Assembly: GCF_017982655.1 (NCBI RefSeq)
Contig: NZ_JABXYX010000020.1
Coordinates: 36,706 to 100,705 of the forward strand
DNA length: 64,000 bases
Source: Brasilonema sp. CT11
GTDB taxonomy: Bacteria; Cyanobacteriota; Cyanobacteriia; Cyanobacteriales; Nostocaceae
Direction: 5' to 3'
Every line of letters begins with the position of its first letter. Position 1 is the stretch's first letter. Of this stretch, positions 1-10,167 are shown piece by piece. A model generated the notes under the pieces. It was not told the DNA's origin. It did no database searches and worked only from the letters and a program-made list of their open reading frames with translations. Made by a program: the position numbers and the translations under genes.

Positions 1-1
1 A

Positions 2-3000
2 ACCCTTGGTTTAACCGGGGAACGTGCTATATTGCTTTATCCACCAGGGCTAGATTACTTGAGTGCTTTTTTTGGTTGTCTCTACGCTGGTGTGGTAGCT
101 GTTCCAGCTTATCCACCTCGCAATCAACGCAATACACCCAGAATTCAAGCAATCATAACAGATGCACAAGCAGCAATTATCCTGACGATAACAACGATTC
201 TCCCTACTGTACAGTCTTTACTTGCAAAAGAAACAGACCAGAGTCATTTACGTTGGCTGACTACCGACAACCTGGCACAGGCTATAGAAAATTCTTGGCA
301 ACAGCCTGAAATCAATGCAGATACCCTCGCTTTCTTGCAGTACACATCTGGTTCTACAGGCACACCCAAAGGTGTCATGCTTAGTCATGGCAATCTGCTG
401 CACAATGCCGCCGTGACTTACCAACTCATGGAACATTCTCCCAGCAGTGTATTTGTCTCCTGGCTACCTGTTTACCATGATATGGGGTTGATTGGTGGGA
501 TTTTGCAACCTTTGTATGGTGGGTTTGGTTGCATATTAATGTCCCCAGCATCTTTTTTGCAACGTCCATATAGATGGCTACAGGCTATTTCTCGCTACAA
601 AGGCACTACGAGTGGTGGTCCTAACTTTGCTTATGAACAGTGTATTCAAAGGATTACCCAACAACAAAAAGAAACTCTTGACTTAAGTAGTTGGAGTGTT
701 GCATTTAACGGTGCTGAACCAATCCGGCAAGAGACTTTAGAGCAATTTGCTGCAACCTTTGCAGAGTGTGGTTTTCGTGGGTCAGCATTCTACCCTTGTT
801 ATGGTATGGCAGAAGCAACCCTTATGGTTTCCGGTGGGATCAATAAAGCTTTGCCTCCTTGCAAAACAGTTGCGAAATCTTCATTAGAGAAAAACCTCCT
901 CGTTGAAGCAAATACCAATAGTGAAGATACCCAGACGTTTGTCGGTTGCGGTCAAAGTATTCCTCAACAGGAGATTGTGATTGTCAATCCCGAAACATTA
1001 ACTCGTTGTTCATCAGATCAAGTAGGAGAAATCTGGGTATCAGGGCCTAGTGTTGGTCAAGGTTATTGGAATCGTCAAGAAGAAACAGAGCAGATATTTC
1101 ACGCCTACCTTAAAGACACAGGATCTGAACCATTTCTACGCACTGGTGACTTAGGCTTTTTGCACGATGGAGAGATCTTCATTACAGGTCGAGCCAAAGA
1201 TTTAATCATTATCCGTGGTCGCAACCTTTACCCACAAGACATAGAGTTAACCGCAGAACGCAGCCATTCGTCATTACGTTCAGGTAGTGGTGCAGCTTTC
1301 TCGGTAGAGGTAGAGAATGAAGAACGACTGGTCGTTGTGCAAGAGTTAGAGTTTCGTGCTAAACCAAATCTTGAGGAAGTCACAGCAGCAATTCGTCAGG
1401 CAGTTGTTGAAGAGCATGAAATACAAGTTTATGGAATATTACTAATAAGACCAGGTACTATCTCCAAAACCTCCAGTGGCAAAATTCAACGGCGTGCAAC
1501 TCGCGCACAGTTTCTCGCAGGCGAATTGGAGATCATAAACAGCAGTATCCTGGATGATACAGATGACTTGGGAGAAGAAGTGAGTCTTAGCCGCGAGGCA
1601 ATTCTTGCAACTCCACCAGAAAAACGTCCGCCACTGCTAATACCTTATCTTCAAACACAGATTGCTCGCGTACTAAAAGTTGCACCATCCAAAGTGAACT
1701 CAGAGCAGCCACTAACTACTTTCGGACTCGATTCATTGATGGTCTTTGAACTCAAAAATCAGATTCAAGTAGACCTTGGAGTCACAATATCTATCGAGGA
1801 TTTCTTCAAAGATGCCAGTGTTGTCCTGCTAGCAACACAAATACTGACTCAACTAACAACAAAAACAGCGTTAGAACCAAAACTAGAGCCTATTTCCCGA
1901 AATCAAGAACTACCTGTGTGCCTTGCTCAAGAACGCTTGTGGTTCCTTGACCAATTAGAACCTGGAAACCCCTTCTACAACGTTCCTATTGCTGTGCATT
2001 TAACTGGGGAGCTTAACCTCACAACCTTAGAACAAAGTCTTAATGAAGTTGTGCGGCGTCACGAAGCATTGCGGACAAGTTTTTCGGCACTACAAGGACG
2101 ACCTATCCAAGTCATCGCCCCCACCTTAAAAATAACCTTGCCAGTCACAGACTTACCGAGAGCAACTATAGACTCAGCTTTGTCTATCGCTACCGAGTTT
2201 GCCCAACAACCTTTCGACTTGTCCCAACCACCACTGCTGCGAGCTAAACTCCTACGTTTGACACAACAGGAGCATATGCTGCTGTTAGTCATGCACCACA
2301 TTATTTCGGATGGCTGGTCTATTGGTATTCTTATCCAAGAACTGGCAGAGATTTACAAAGCTTTTTCTAAAGGTTTACCCTCCCCACTTCCTGAACTTCC
2401 AATTCAATATGCAGATTTTGCTTATTGGCAGAAACAATGGTTGCAAGGAGAAGTACTTCACAATCAGGTTAATTACTGGAAGCAGCAATTAAGCAGCAGT
2501 TTACCTGTACTGCAACTTCCCACCGACCGACCGCGACCAGCTATACAAACCTTCACTGGCAAAAAGAAATTTTTTGCATTTCCTAAGGCTTTAAGCGAGG
2601 CAGTCAACAACTTGAATCGACAAGAAAGTGTCACTCAGTTTATGACACTTCTGACAGTGTTCAAGATTTTATTATACTGCTATTCAAACCAAGAGGAAAT
2701 AATAGTAGGTTCGCCCGTTGTTGGTCGCATAAGAGCAGAAACTGAAAGTCTGATAGGAGTTTTCATCAATACCTTGGTTCTACGTACAAACCTCTCACGC
2801 AATCCAAGTTTCCGTGAATTATTAGACCGGGTGCGGGAAGTTGCTTTGGGAGCTTATGCTCATCAAGATTTGCCCTTTGAGAAGTTGGTGGAGGAATTGC
2901 AGCCGGAACGAAATTTAAGCCATAATCCGCTGTTTCAAGTGATGTTTATCCTTCAAAATGCCCCAATACCAACTATAGAACTTCCAGATTTGACTCTGCG

Positions 3001-3313
3001 TCCGTTGGAAGCTGACAGCGGTACTTCTAAATTTGATTTGAAGCTAAGTATTTGGGAAAGTCCAGAAGGCTTCAATGGTTCATTGGAGTATAAAATAGAC
3101 TTGTTCGATGACACTACTATTGCTCTAATGATAAGTCATTATGAAAGACTTATAAAGCATGTTGTGAAGCAGCCTGAAATTAAGCTGAACGAGTTAATAG
3201 CTATCTTCACTGAAGCAGACCAAAAGCAACAGAAAATTAAAGACAAAGAACTTGAAAATATCAGTTTGCAAAAGCTAAAGCAAACTAAGCGGACTCCTAT
3301 TCGTAAGACATAA
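2..3313 (+). CDS. Fatty acyl-AMP ligase-ACP-condensation protein (5' partial), loading module
   Basis: The reading frame is open from the first base (GLTGERA then LLYPPGLDYL), so the real start and roughly the first 50-60 residues lie outside the window; the TTG at 32 is not a start. Counting from 32: residues 1-510 are an acyl-AMP ligase with the adenylate-forming motif YTSGSTGTPKG near 103, YHDMGLIGG near 148 and RTGDLGF near 369, typical of FAALs. An ACP has GLDSL with its Ser near 568. A condensation domain starts near 625 (CLAQERLWFLDQLE) with intact HHIISDG near 754. A basic tail closes the protein. FAALs make acyl-AMP and pass it to an ACP without CoA, so this is the lipid-loading module, and its C domain should acylate the first amino acid. 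Chain length cannot be read from the sequence. Confidence 0.93.
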   Translation, partial: TLGLTGERAILLYPPGLDYLSAFFGCLYAGVVAVPAYPPRNQRNTPRIQAIITDAQAAIILTITTILPTVQSLLAKETDQSHLRWLTTDNLAQAIENSWQQPEINADTLAFLQYTSGSTGTPKGVMLSHGNLLHNAAVTYQLMEHSPSSVFVSWLPVYHDMGLIGGILQPLYGGFGCILMSPASFLQRPYRWLQAISRYKGTTSGGPNFAYEQCIQRITQQQKETLDLSSWSVAFNGAEPIRQETLEQFAATFAECGFRGSAFYPCYGMAEATLMVSGGINKALPPCKTVAKSSLEKNLLVEANTNSEDTQTFVGCGQSIPQQEIVIVNPETLTRCSSDQVGEIWVSGPSVGQGYWNRQEETEQIFHAYLKDTGSEPFLRTGDLGFLHDGEIFITGRAKDLIIIRGRNLYPQDIELTAERSHSSLRSGSGAAFSVEVENEERLVVVQELEFRAKPNLEEVTAAIRQAVVEEHEIQVYGILLIRPGTISKTSSGKIQRRATRAQFLAGELEIINSSILDDTDDLGEEVSLSREAILATPPEKRPPLLIPYLQTQIARVLKVAPSKVNSEQPLTTFGLDSLMVFELKNQIQVDLGVTISIEDFFKDASVVLLATQILTQLTTKTALEPKLEPISRNQELPVCLAQERLWFLDQLEPGNPFYNVPIAVHLTGELNLTTLEQSLNEVVRRHEALRTSFSALQGRPIQVIAPTLKITLPVTDLPRATIDSALSIATEFAQQPFDLSQPPLLRAKLLRLTQQEHMLLLVMHHIISDGWSIGILIQELAEIYKAFSKGLPSPLPELPIQYADFAYWQKQWLQGEVLHNQVNYWKQQLSSSLPVLQLPTDRPRPAIQTFTGKKKFFAFPKALSEAVNNLNRQESVTQFMTLLTVFKILLYCYSNQEEIIVGSPVVGRIRAETESLIGVFINTLVLRTNLSRNPSFRELLDRVREVALGAYAHQDLPFEKLVEELQPERNLSHNPLFQVMFILQNAPIPTIELPDLTLRPLEADSGTSKFDLKLSIWESPEGFNGSLEYKIDLFDDTTIALMISHYERLIKHVVKQPEIKLNELIAIFTEADQKQQKIKDKELENISLQKLKQTKRTPIRKT

Positions 3314-3356
3314 AAATGCTGTATACAAATTGAGAAAAATAGAAATAGCACCAATA

Positions 3357-4406
3357 ATGAAAATTCCAGATTCCTCAAAATCTAATCTAAAATCATTAAG
3401 CGCTTTTAGACGCCAGCATGTCAGTGTATCTGCAGATAAACTGATCGAAGTAAGACCTCTGTTTCCTGAGAAGTCGCTTCCACTGGTGATCCAACCTACT
3501 GTTGATGCAGTCAATTTAGTAGCCTGGGCTGCAAACAATCAGGATTTGATTGCAACCTATCTACTGAAGCATGGTGCTATTCTGTTCCGAAACTTTCAAG
3601 TGAGTAGTGTGGCTCACTTTGAGCAGTTTATTAGAACGGTAGCTGGGGAGTTACTGGAATATCATGATCGCTCCTCACCCCGTAGTACAGTTCAAGGCAA
3701 TATCTATACTTCAACCGACCATCCAGCTAATCAAAGCATCTTTCTGCACAGCGAGAATTCCTATGCTGCTAGTTGGCCGTTAAAGCTTTTTTTCTTCTGT
3801 GTAAAGCCTGCTATTCAGGGTGGAGAAACACCGATTGCCGATACTCGGAAACTGTTTGAGCGCATTGCTCCCAAGATTCGCGATTGCTTCATTCAAAAGC
3901 AAGTTATGTATGTTCGCAACTTTGGCGATGGCTTTGGCTTACCTTGGCAAACAGTTTTTCAAACAACTGAAAAAGCTGTGCTAGAAACATTTTGTCGTAG
4001 TAACAATATTGAATTTGAATGGAAAGTGGGTGATAGATTAAAAACCCGTCAAGTTCGTCCTGCTGTTGCCAAACATCCACGCACAGGTGAACTGGTGTGG
4101 TTTAATCACGCTGCCTTTTTTCATGTATCTACCTTAGAACCAACAATCCGCGATGAACTATTAGCAGAGTTCCAGGAAGAAGACCTGCCACACAACACCT
4201 ATTATGGTGATGGTTCACCAATTGAGCCAGCCGTGTTAGATGAAATTCGCCAAGTCTACCGACAAGAAATGGTTATTTTTCCGTGGCAGGCAGGAGATAT
4301 TTTGATGCTCGATAACATGCTAGCAGCACATGGACGAATGCCATTTGTAGGTTCACGACAAAATGTTGTAGGAATGGCAGAAATCTTTAGTAATAGAGGC
4401 ATTTAG
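3357..4406 (+). CDS. SyrP-like Fe(II)/2-oxoglutarate dioxygenase 1
   Basis: TauD/TfdA-superfamily enzyme of about 349 residues, predicted to beta-hydroxylate an amino acid while it is tethered to a carrier protein. The metal ligands are visible as LHSENS (His and Glu near 129) and the distal His in AAHGR near 324, followed by the 2-oxoglutarate-binding Arg region. The ATG at 3357 is preferred over an upstream TTG at 3330 because its N-terminus aligns with the paralogue at 40282. It lies between the C domain of the loading protein and the I-A-PCP protein at 4428, 21 nt upstream of it. It is closer in sequence to the paralogue at 40282 (shared GDGFGLPWQTVFQTT and WFNHA.FFHVSTLE) than to the other two. 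The substrate is inferred to be the residue loaded by the next protein. Confidence 0.9.
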   Translation: MKIPDSSKSNLKSLSAFRRQHVSVSADKLIEVRPLFPEKSLPLVIQPTVDAVNLVAWAANNQDLIATYLLKHGAILFRNFQVSSVAHFEQFIRTVAGELLEYHDRSSPRSTVQGNIYTSTDHPANQSIFLHSENSYAASWPLKLFFFCVKPAIQGGETPIADTRKLFERIAPKIRDCFIQKQVMYVRNFGDGFGLPWQTVFQTTEKAVLETFCRSNNIEFEWKVGDRLKTRQVRPAVAKHPRTGELVWFNHAAFFHVSTLEPTIRDELLAEFQEEDLPHNTYYGDGSPIEPAVLDEIRQVYRQEMVIFPWQAGDILMLDNMLAAHGRMPFVGSRQNVVGMAEIFSNRGI

Positions 4407-4427
4407 AGAGAAACGAGGATATTCAAA

Positions 4428-7400
4428 ATGCTAAAAGAAATCGATGGCTTTCGACTCTCACCCCAGCAAAAACATGTGTGGCAGTTGCAACTTATTAATA
4501 GCCTTCCCTATCGCGCTCAGTGTTCAGTCTTGATTGAGGGAAATCTTGATATCAAAACTTTAAAAGCTGCCTTAGAGCAGGTTGTCAATCGACATGAAAT
4601 TCTCCACACTATCTACAACCATCTGCCTGGGATGACTATCCCGTTACAGATCATCACAGATAGCAACATCTTCTGGAATGAGGACCGTGATATAAGCAGT
4701 TGCACTCCTGAAGAACAACAAAACTTGCTCAAAGTGCTATTTTATCAAGCCAATCAAGAGTCGTTTAACTTGCAGCAAGGCCCACTGTTGAAGTTATCTG
4801 TGATTAAGCAATCACCCTCTCAGTATATTTTATTAATAAACTTACCTGCTATAAGCGCTGATAATGTAACGCTTAGAAATTTAGTGCAAGAAATTAGCCG
4901 TTCATACGCAGCCTGCTCTCAGGGTAAGAAATTAGACGACGATCCTCTACAGTACGCAGACTTGGCTGAATGGCAAAATAACTTGCTGGAAGGATCTGAT
5001 ACGGAAGCAGGTAGAGACTATTGGCGCAAGCAAGATGTTTCTGCACTTTCAACTATACAGTTACCTTTTGAAAACCAGCCTGCTCGCTTACTAGAATTCC
5101 AGCCTCAATCTTATAAATTTCAAATTTCTGCTGATTTGGCACCGAGAATTCAAGCACTTGCGCAGCAATATAATGCTTCAGTTTCGGATGTTTTTCTGGC
5201 TAGCTGGCAAATTTTACTTTGGCGGCTCACAGGACAGAAAACCCTGGCTGTTGGTATACTCCTAGATGGTCGTAAATATGAAGAATTAGAGACAGCAATA
5301 GGGCTATTTGCTAAATATTTACCAATTTTTCTTCACTTAAAAGAAAAATCTAAGTTAAGTGAAATAATACACTTGATTCATGAATCAAAAAATAATATTT
5401 ATAAGTGGCAGGAATACTTTAGCTGGGAACAATTAGTAGGATTTGCACAAAACTCTCCAGAGTCATCCTTTTTCCCATTGTGTTTTGAGGAGCAGGAATT
5501 AGGAAAGTATCATATTGATGACAATATATCCTTTTCAATTTACGAGCAGTATACTTGTATTGATCGTTTCAAAGTAAAGCTTTGCTATACTCGTCAGAAT
5601 GATTCTCTAGTTGCAGAATTGCACTATGACTCGAATATCTTCCAAGCAGAAGATATTCAACGTTTAGCTGGACAATTTCAAACATTGTTGGCAAGTTTAA
5701 TTGAACATCCAGAAACTGCCATCAATCAGTTAGAAATTCTGAGTCAAATAGAAAGACAACAGCTGTTGACAGAGTTTAACAACACAAAGTTAGATTACCC
5801 TCTAGACAAGTGTATCCACCAACTGTTTGAAGAGCAGGCAGTTAAGACACCAGACAAAATTGCCCTTATCTTTGAAGACCAGCAACTGACCTATCGCGAA
5901 ATAAACACTCGTGCCAATCAACTAGGGAGTTATTTGCAGCAGATGGGAGTTGGACCAGAAGTATTGGTGGGGCTGTGCCTAGAGCGATCGCACCAGATGG
6001 TCATCGGACTGTTGGGTATTCTTAAAGCTGGTGGAGCCTACGTGCCACTAGATCCAACGTATCCAAAAGAGCGCTTGGCATTTATGCTACAGGATGTTCA
6101 AGTCCCAGTACTCTTGACTCAAGAGTCGCTTGTAGGAGATTTGCCGGAGCAAAAAGCGCAGGTAGTCTGTTTGGATAAAGATTGGCCTTTCATTTACCAG
6201 ATGGATGAGGAAAATTTAGTCAGTGGAGTAACAGTAGCTAACTTAGCTTATGTAATCTATACATCTGGTTCTACAGGAAAACCGAAAGGTGTGAGGATTA
6301 CCCATGCCAATTTATGCCACTACGTGCAGGCAATGCGAATATCTCTGGGTATAACTGCTGAAGATGTCTATCTTCACACAGCATCCATCGCCTTTTCTTC
6401 GTCTGTAAGACAGTTGATGGTGTCTCTAACCCAAGGTACTCCTGTTACAATTGCGACTTCTGAGCAAAGAAAAGATCCATTAGTGCTGTTTGAGGGGATT
6501 AAGCGACATGATGTAACCATCATGGATATCGTCCCATCCTTCTGGCGCAATTGCATTTATACACTCGCCCACTTAGAACCTGAGTCAAGAAGAAATCTTC
6601 TGAACAACAAGCTACGCTTAATTCTGACTACTGGTGAAGCCTTATTGTCTGATATCCCTACTAAATGGACTTTTGAATTCAAACATAATGCACGTCCAAT
6701 CAATATGTTCGGTCAGACAGAAACTAGTGGGACTGTGGCTGTCTATCCGGTTTCTACCTCTCAGGAAGATAGAGTGAAAGTCGTCCCCCTTGGTCGTCCA
6801 ATTCCCAACACACAGATCTACCTACTGGATCGACATTTTATACCTGTTCCGATGGGTGTTCCTGGTGAACTGTATATTGGCGGTTTCAGTTTAGGTCAAG
6901 GTTATTTTAACCGACCTGATCTGACCGCTCAGAATTTTATCCCCAATCCATTCAGTTCTCAGTCAGGATCTCGCCTCTACAAAACCGGCGATTTAGGTCG
7001 CTATTTGCCAGACGGTAACATTGAATTTCTCGGTCGTATTGATTACTTAGTGAATCTGCGCGGCTTCCGGATTGAGCCAGCAGAGATTGAAGCAGTGCTA
7101 AGTCAGCACCCATCAGTGCGAGAGGCTGTAGTTCTGGCACGGAAAGACGAGACTGGTGAGCAGTATCTTGCTGCCTATGTAGTCCCGTCTCAGGTACTTC
7201 CTTACACAAGTATGAGCGGGGTAAACTCGTCAGTACTACAAAGCTTTCTCAGGGAGAAGTTGCCTGAATATATGATACCCTCTACGTATACAGTACTAGA
7301 AGCTCTGCCGCTGACGCCTACTGGCAAAGTCAACCGTCCGGCACTGCCAGCATCTGAACAGGCACGACGACCTGAATTAGATGAAGCTTTCGTGGCTCCC

Positions 7401-9110
7401 CGCACGCCAGTTGAGCAGGTGCTTGCTGAAATTTGGGCTCGATTTCTTGGTACTGAGTACGTGGGGATTCATGATAACTTTTTTAGCTTGGGAGGACACT
7501 CGTTGTTAGCCACGCAAGTTGTTTCCCAAATACGCGAAACCTTCCAAGTGGAGTTGCGGCTACGTAGTTTGTTTGAAACACCCACAGTGGCGGGACTAGC
7601 TGAAGTGATTGAAACGGCAGTGAGAGCTGGGCAGACACTGGAACTTCCGCCAATTGAGCGCGTTTCGCGGAAGGGCGAGTTGCCTTTGTCCTTTGCCCAG
7701 GAACGGTTGTGGTTCCTCGATCACTTAGAATTCAATAACGCTTTATACAATCTTTCCAGAGGTGTAATACTGAAAGGCTCGCTCAACGTGACAGCACTGG
7801 AGCAGAGCTTGAACGAAATTGTACGACGTCATGAGGTATTGCGTACAAGTTTCACGGATATAGATGGATCACCTGTCCAGAAAATTGCTTCGGCGCTGAG
7901 TATCACCCTATCAGTGGTAGATCTTCGGGAGTTACCTCTAGAGGAACAAGAAGCAGAAACTAGATTATTGGCTAGTTTACAAGCGCGACAGTCTTTTAAA
8001 TTGACTCAAGATTCATTGCTGCGACTGACCCTCTTGCGGTTGAAAGAGGAGGAGCATATATTGTTGTTCACTATACACCATATTGTCGCCGACGGCTGGT
8101 CAGCAGGTATAATTGTTAAAGAAGTAGCAGCACTTTACGAAGCCTTCTCTAGAGGGAAGCCGTCGCCCCTCACAGAACTATCCATTCAGTATGCAGATTT
8201 TGCTGTGTGGCAGCGTCAGTGGATGCAGGCAGAAGTATTAAAGACGCAGCTTTCCTATTGGAAGGAGCAGCTTGACAACCTCCCCATGTTACAGCTACCC
8301 ACTGACCGTCCTCGACCTGCTGTTCAAACCTTCAGAGGTGCAAAGCAATCTCTAGCACTACCCACGGTTCTTACAAGAAATCTTAAAGCCTTGAGCCAGC
8401 AGCAAGGGGTTACGTTGTTTATGACGCTGTTAACAGCTTTTCAGATCCTGCTGCACTCGTATACAGGTCAGGACAATATAGTTGTAGGAACTGATGTCGC
8501 TAATCGAAATCGAATCGAAATAGAAGGTTTAATTGGTTTTTTCGTAAACCAATTGGTCTTACGTACAAACTTGTCTGAAAACCCTACTTTCCGGGAGTTA
8601 TTAGCACGGGTACGTCGGGTAACTTTGGATGCATATACTCACCAAGACCTACCATTTAACAAAATTGTTGAGAGCTTAAATCCAGAGAGAAATTTGAGTC
8701 GAGAGCCATTATTTCAGGTAAAATTTGTTCTTCAAAATGAACCTGTTCCGCCTTTAGCACTTTCAGGTCTAACCTTAAAATTATTGGAGATTGAGACTAC
8801 AACAGCAACGCTTGATTTGTTCCTCCGCATAGTAGATACAGAGCAGGAGCTAGCTATGTCATTAGAGTATAATACAGATCTCTTTAGAGCAACTACTGTA
8901 TCGAGGTTTTTAGAAGATTTTGAAACAATTCTTCAAGCGGTAGTTACACAACCAGAATATCGGCTAATAGATCTAAAAGAAAATCTCCAAAAAGCAAACA
9001 AACAAAAACAGGAGATCAAGAAAAGAAGGCGACAAGAAGTTTATAAACATAAATTGAACACTGTGCAACGTCAAACTTATATTACTGCAAGAAAAACAAT
9101 TGAAGAATGA
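4428..9110 (+). CDS. NRPS, interface-like domain-A-PCP-C (1560 aa)
   Basis: Residues 1-430 are a condensation-like domain beginning GFRLSPQQKHVW. The HHxxxDG position reads LPAISAD, so it cannot catalyse normally and resembles the interface (I) domains that recruit beta-hydroxylases. The A domain spans about 455-970 with YTSGSTGKPKG near 610. Its pocket residues, by alignment to GrsA, read S S R D L T M G T: Asp235, which normally holds the alpha-amino group, is Ser. The substrate is therefore unassigned and possibly atypical. PCP NFFSLGGHSLL has its Ser near 1020. A C domain from 1084 carries HHIVADG near 1217 and should join this residue to the next. The start has a GAGG ribosome site about 10 nt upstream. 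The C-terminal 35 residues are very basic. The gene ends 4 nt before the next ATG. Confidence 0.92.
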   Translation: MLKEIDGFRLSPQQKHVWQLQLINSLPYRAQCSVLIEGNLDIKTLKAALEQVVNRHEILHTIYNHLPGMTIPLQIITDSNIFWNEDRDISSCTPEEQQNLLKVLFYQANQESFNLQQGPLLKLSVIKQSPSQYILLINLPAISADNVTLRNLVQEISRSYAACSQGKKLDDDPLQYADLAEWQNNLLEGSDTEAGRDYWRKQDVSALSTIQLPFENQPARLLEFQPQSYKFQISADLAPRIQALAQQYNASVSDVFLASWQILLWRLTGQKTLAVGILLDGRKYEELETAIGLFAKYLPIFLHLKEKSKLSEIIHLIHESKNNIYKWQEYFSWEQLVGFAQNSPESSFFPLCFEEQELGKYHIDDNISFSIYEQYTCIDRFKVKLCYTRQNDSLVAELHYDSNIFQAEDIQRLAGQFQTLLASLIEHPETAINQLEILSQIERQQLLTEFNNTKLDYPLDKCIHQLFEEQAVKTPDKIALIFEDQQLTYREINTRANQLGSYLQQMGVGPEVLVGLCLERSHQMVIGLLGILKAGGAYVPLDPTYPKERLAFMLQDVQVPVLLTQESLVGDLPEQKAQVVCLDKDWPFIYQMDEENLVSGVTVANLAYVIYTSGSTGKPKGVRITHANLCHYVQAMRISLGITAEDVYLHTASIAFSSSVRQLMVSLTQGTPVTIATSEQRKDPLVLFEGIKRHDVTIMDIVPSFWRNCIYTLAHLEPESRRNLLNNKLRLILTTGEALLSDIPTKWTFEFKHNARPINMFGQTETSGTVAVYPVSTSQEDRVKVVPLGRPIPNTQIYLLDRHFIPVPMGVPGELYIGGFSLGQGYFNRPDLTAQNFIPNPFSSQSGSRLYKTGDLGRYLPDGNIEFLGRIDYLVNLRGFRIEPAEIEAVLSQHPSVREAVVLARKDETGEQYLAAYVVPSQVLPYTSMSGVNSSVLQSFLREKLPEYMIPSTYTVLEALPLTPTGKVNRPALPASEQARRPELDEAFVAPRTPVEQVLAEIWARFLGTEYVGIHDNFFSLGGHSLLATQVVSQIRETFQVELRLRSLFETPTVAGLAEVIETAVRAGQTLELPPIERVSRKGELPLSFAQERLWFLDHLEFNNALYNLSRGVILKGSLNVTALEQSLNEIVRRHEVLRTSFTDIDGSPVQKIASALSITLSVVDLRELPLEEQEAETRLLASLQARQSFKLTQDSLLRLTLLRLKEEEHILLFTIHHIVADGWSAGIIVKEVAALYEAFSRGKPSPLTELSIQYADFAVWQRQWMQAEVLKTQLSYWKEQLDNLPMLQLPTDRPRPAVQTFRGAKQSLALPTVLTRNLKALSQQQGVTLFMTLLTAFQILLHSYTGQDNIVVGTDVANRNRIEIEGLIGFFVNQLVLRTNLSENPTFRELLARVRRVTLDAYTHQDLPFNKIVESLNPERNLSREPLFQVKFVLQNEPVPPLALSGLTLKLLEIETTTATLDLFLRIVDTEQELAMSLEYNTDLFRATTVSRFLEDFETILQAVVTQPEYRLIDLKENLQKANKQKQEIKKRRRQEVYKHKLNTVQRQTYITARKTIEE

Positions 9111-9114
9111 TAAA

Positions 9115-10167
9115 ATGAAAATAAATAAAAGTCCCAAATTTCACACCAAAAACCTAGAGCATATCCAACGACGATCTATTACCTTGTCCGAGAGTGAATT
9201 AATAAAGATAGAGTTTCTTCAATCTGATCAATCTTTACCTTTAGTAGTGCAGCCGACTGTCGAAAATTTTGATTTAGTTGATTGGCTAGAAGTCAATCAG
9301 CACTTAATCGAGACAAAGTTGCTTAAATCTGGAGCTATTCTCTTGCGAGGATTTCATTTGGACACAGTGATAGCATTTGAGCAAGTTTGTCTGACACTTT
9401 GCCCAGATTTGTTTAATGAAAATGGCGAGCATCCTCGCGAAACCATTAGCACTAACATTTATACTCCTGTATTTTACCCTGCAACTAAAAAGCTTTTGTG
9501 GCACAATGAAAATTCTTTTAATTATCAGTGGCCTCAAAAAATATTTTTTGGCTGTCGTCAACCTCCTATTCAAGGAGGAGAGACTCCCTTAGTTGACAGT
9601 CGTAAAGTTTTTGAGCTAATTAACCCAAAGATTCGAGAGAGATTTATCGAAAAGAAAGTAATGTATCTCCGTAATTATGAATATGGACTTGGACTAGATT
9701 GGCAAACTGTTTTTCAGACTCAAGATAAAGCAGAAGTAGAAGCTGTTTGTAGAGAAAAATTTATTGATTGTGAATGGAAAGATAATGGAGGTTTGAGAAC
9801 TCGTTCTGTACGTCCTGCTGTAGTCAGGCATCCTCAAAGTGGTGAGTTAACCTGGTTTGCTCAGCCGCAACATTGGCATACATCATGCCTAGACATGGAG
9901 ACGCAAGAAGCCCTGTTGTTCTCATTTCGGCAGGAAGATTTACCCCGAAATTGCTACTACGGTGATGGTTCTCCTATTGAAAACTCTGTAATCGAAGAAA
10001 TTTGTGGTATTTATCAACAGTTAGAAATTAGCTTTCCTTGGGAAACCGGGGATTTATTGATGCTGGATAACCTATTAACTGCTCATGGACGTAATTCCTT
10101 TGTTGGAGAACGCAAACTTCTAGTCGCAATGGGTGACATGATGTGTTATGACATGAAAATATTATGA
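9115..10167 (+). CDS. SyrP-like Fe(II)/2-oxoglutarate dioxygenase 2
   Basis: TauD-superfamily hydroxylase of 350 residues. Metal ligands are WHNENS (His and Glu near 129) and TAHGR near 323. The ATG at 9115 sits 4 nt after the previous stop; an in-frame TTG at 9100 would overlap the upstream gene and is less likely. Its stop overlaps the next start (ATGA at 10164-10167), implying translational coupling with the I-A-PCP-E protein it presumably serves. It groups with the dioxygenase fused at 14823-18923, sharing GL.L/V.WQ..F and TAHGRNS, and both precede A domains with Asn/Asp-type pockets. It is predicted to beta-hydroxylate the Asn/Asp-type residue on the next carrier protein. Confidence 0.9.
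   Translation: MKINKSPKFHTKNLEHIQRRSITLSESELIKIEFLQSDQSLPLVVQPTVENFDLVDWLEVNQHLIETKLLKSGAILLRGFHLDTVIAFEQVCLTLCPDLFNENGEHPRETISTNIYTPVFYPATKKLLWHNENSFNYQWPQKIFFGCRQPPIQGGETPLVDSRKVFELINPKIRERFIEKKVMYLRNYEYGLGLDWQTVFQTQDKAEVEAVCREKFIDCEWKDNGGLRTRSVRPAVVRHPQSGELTWFAQPQHWHTSCLDMETQEALLFSFRQEDLPRNCYYGDGSPIENSVIEEICGIYQQLEISFPWETGDLLMLDNLLTAHGRNSFVGERKLLVAMGDMMCYDMKIL

Noticed and set aside
32..34. TTG at 32 as the start of the FAAL protein
   Set aside because: The frame is open to base 2 and encodes GLTGERA, which belongs to the FAAL domain; the gene simply begins outside the window.
4428..5720. Reading the N-terminal domain as an ordinary condensation domain
   Set aside because: HHxxxDG is replaced by LPAISAD, as at the same place in three sister proteins, and a true C domain already ends the upstream protein. 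It is better called interface-like.
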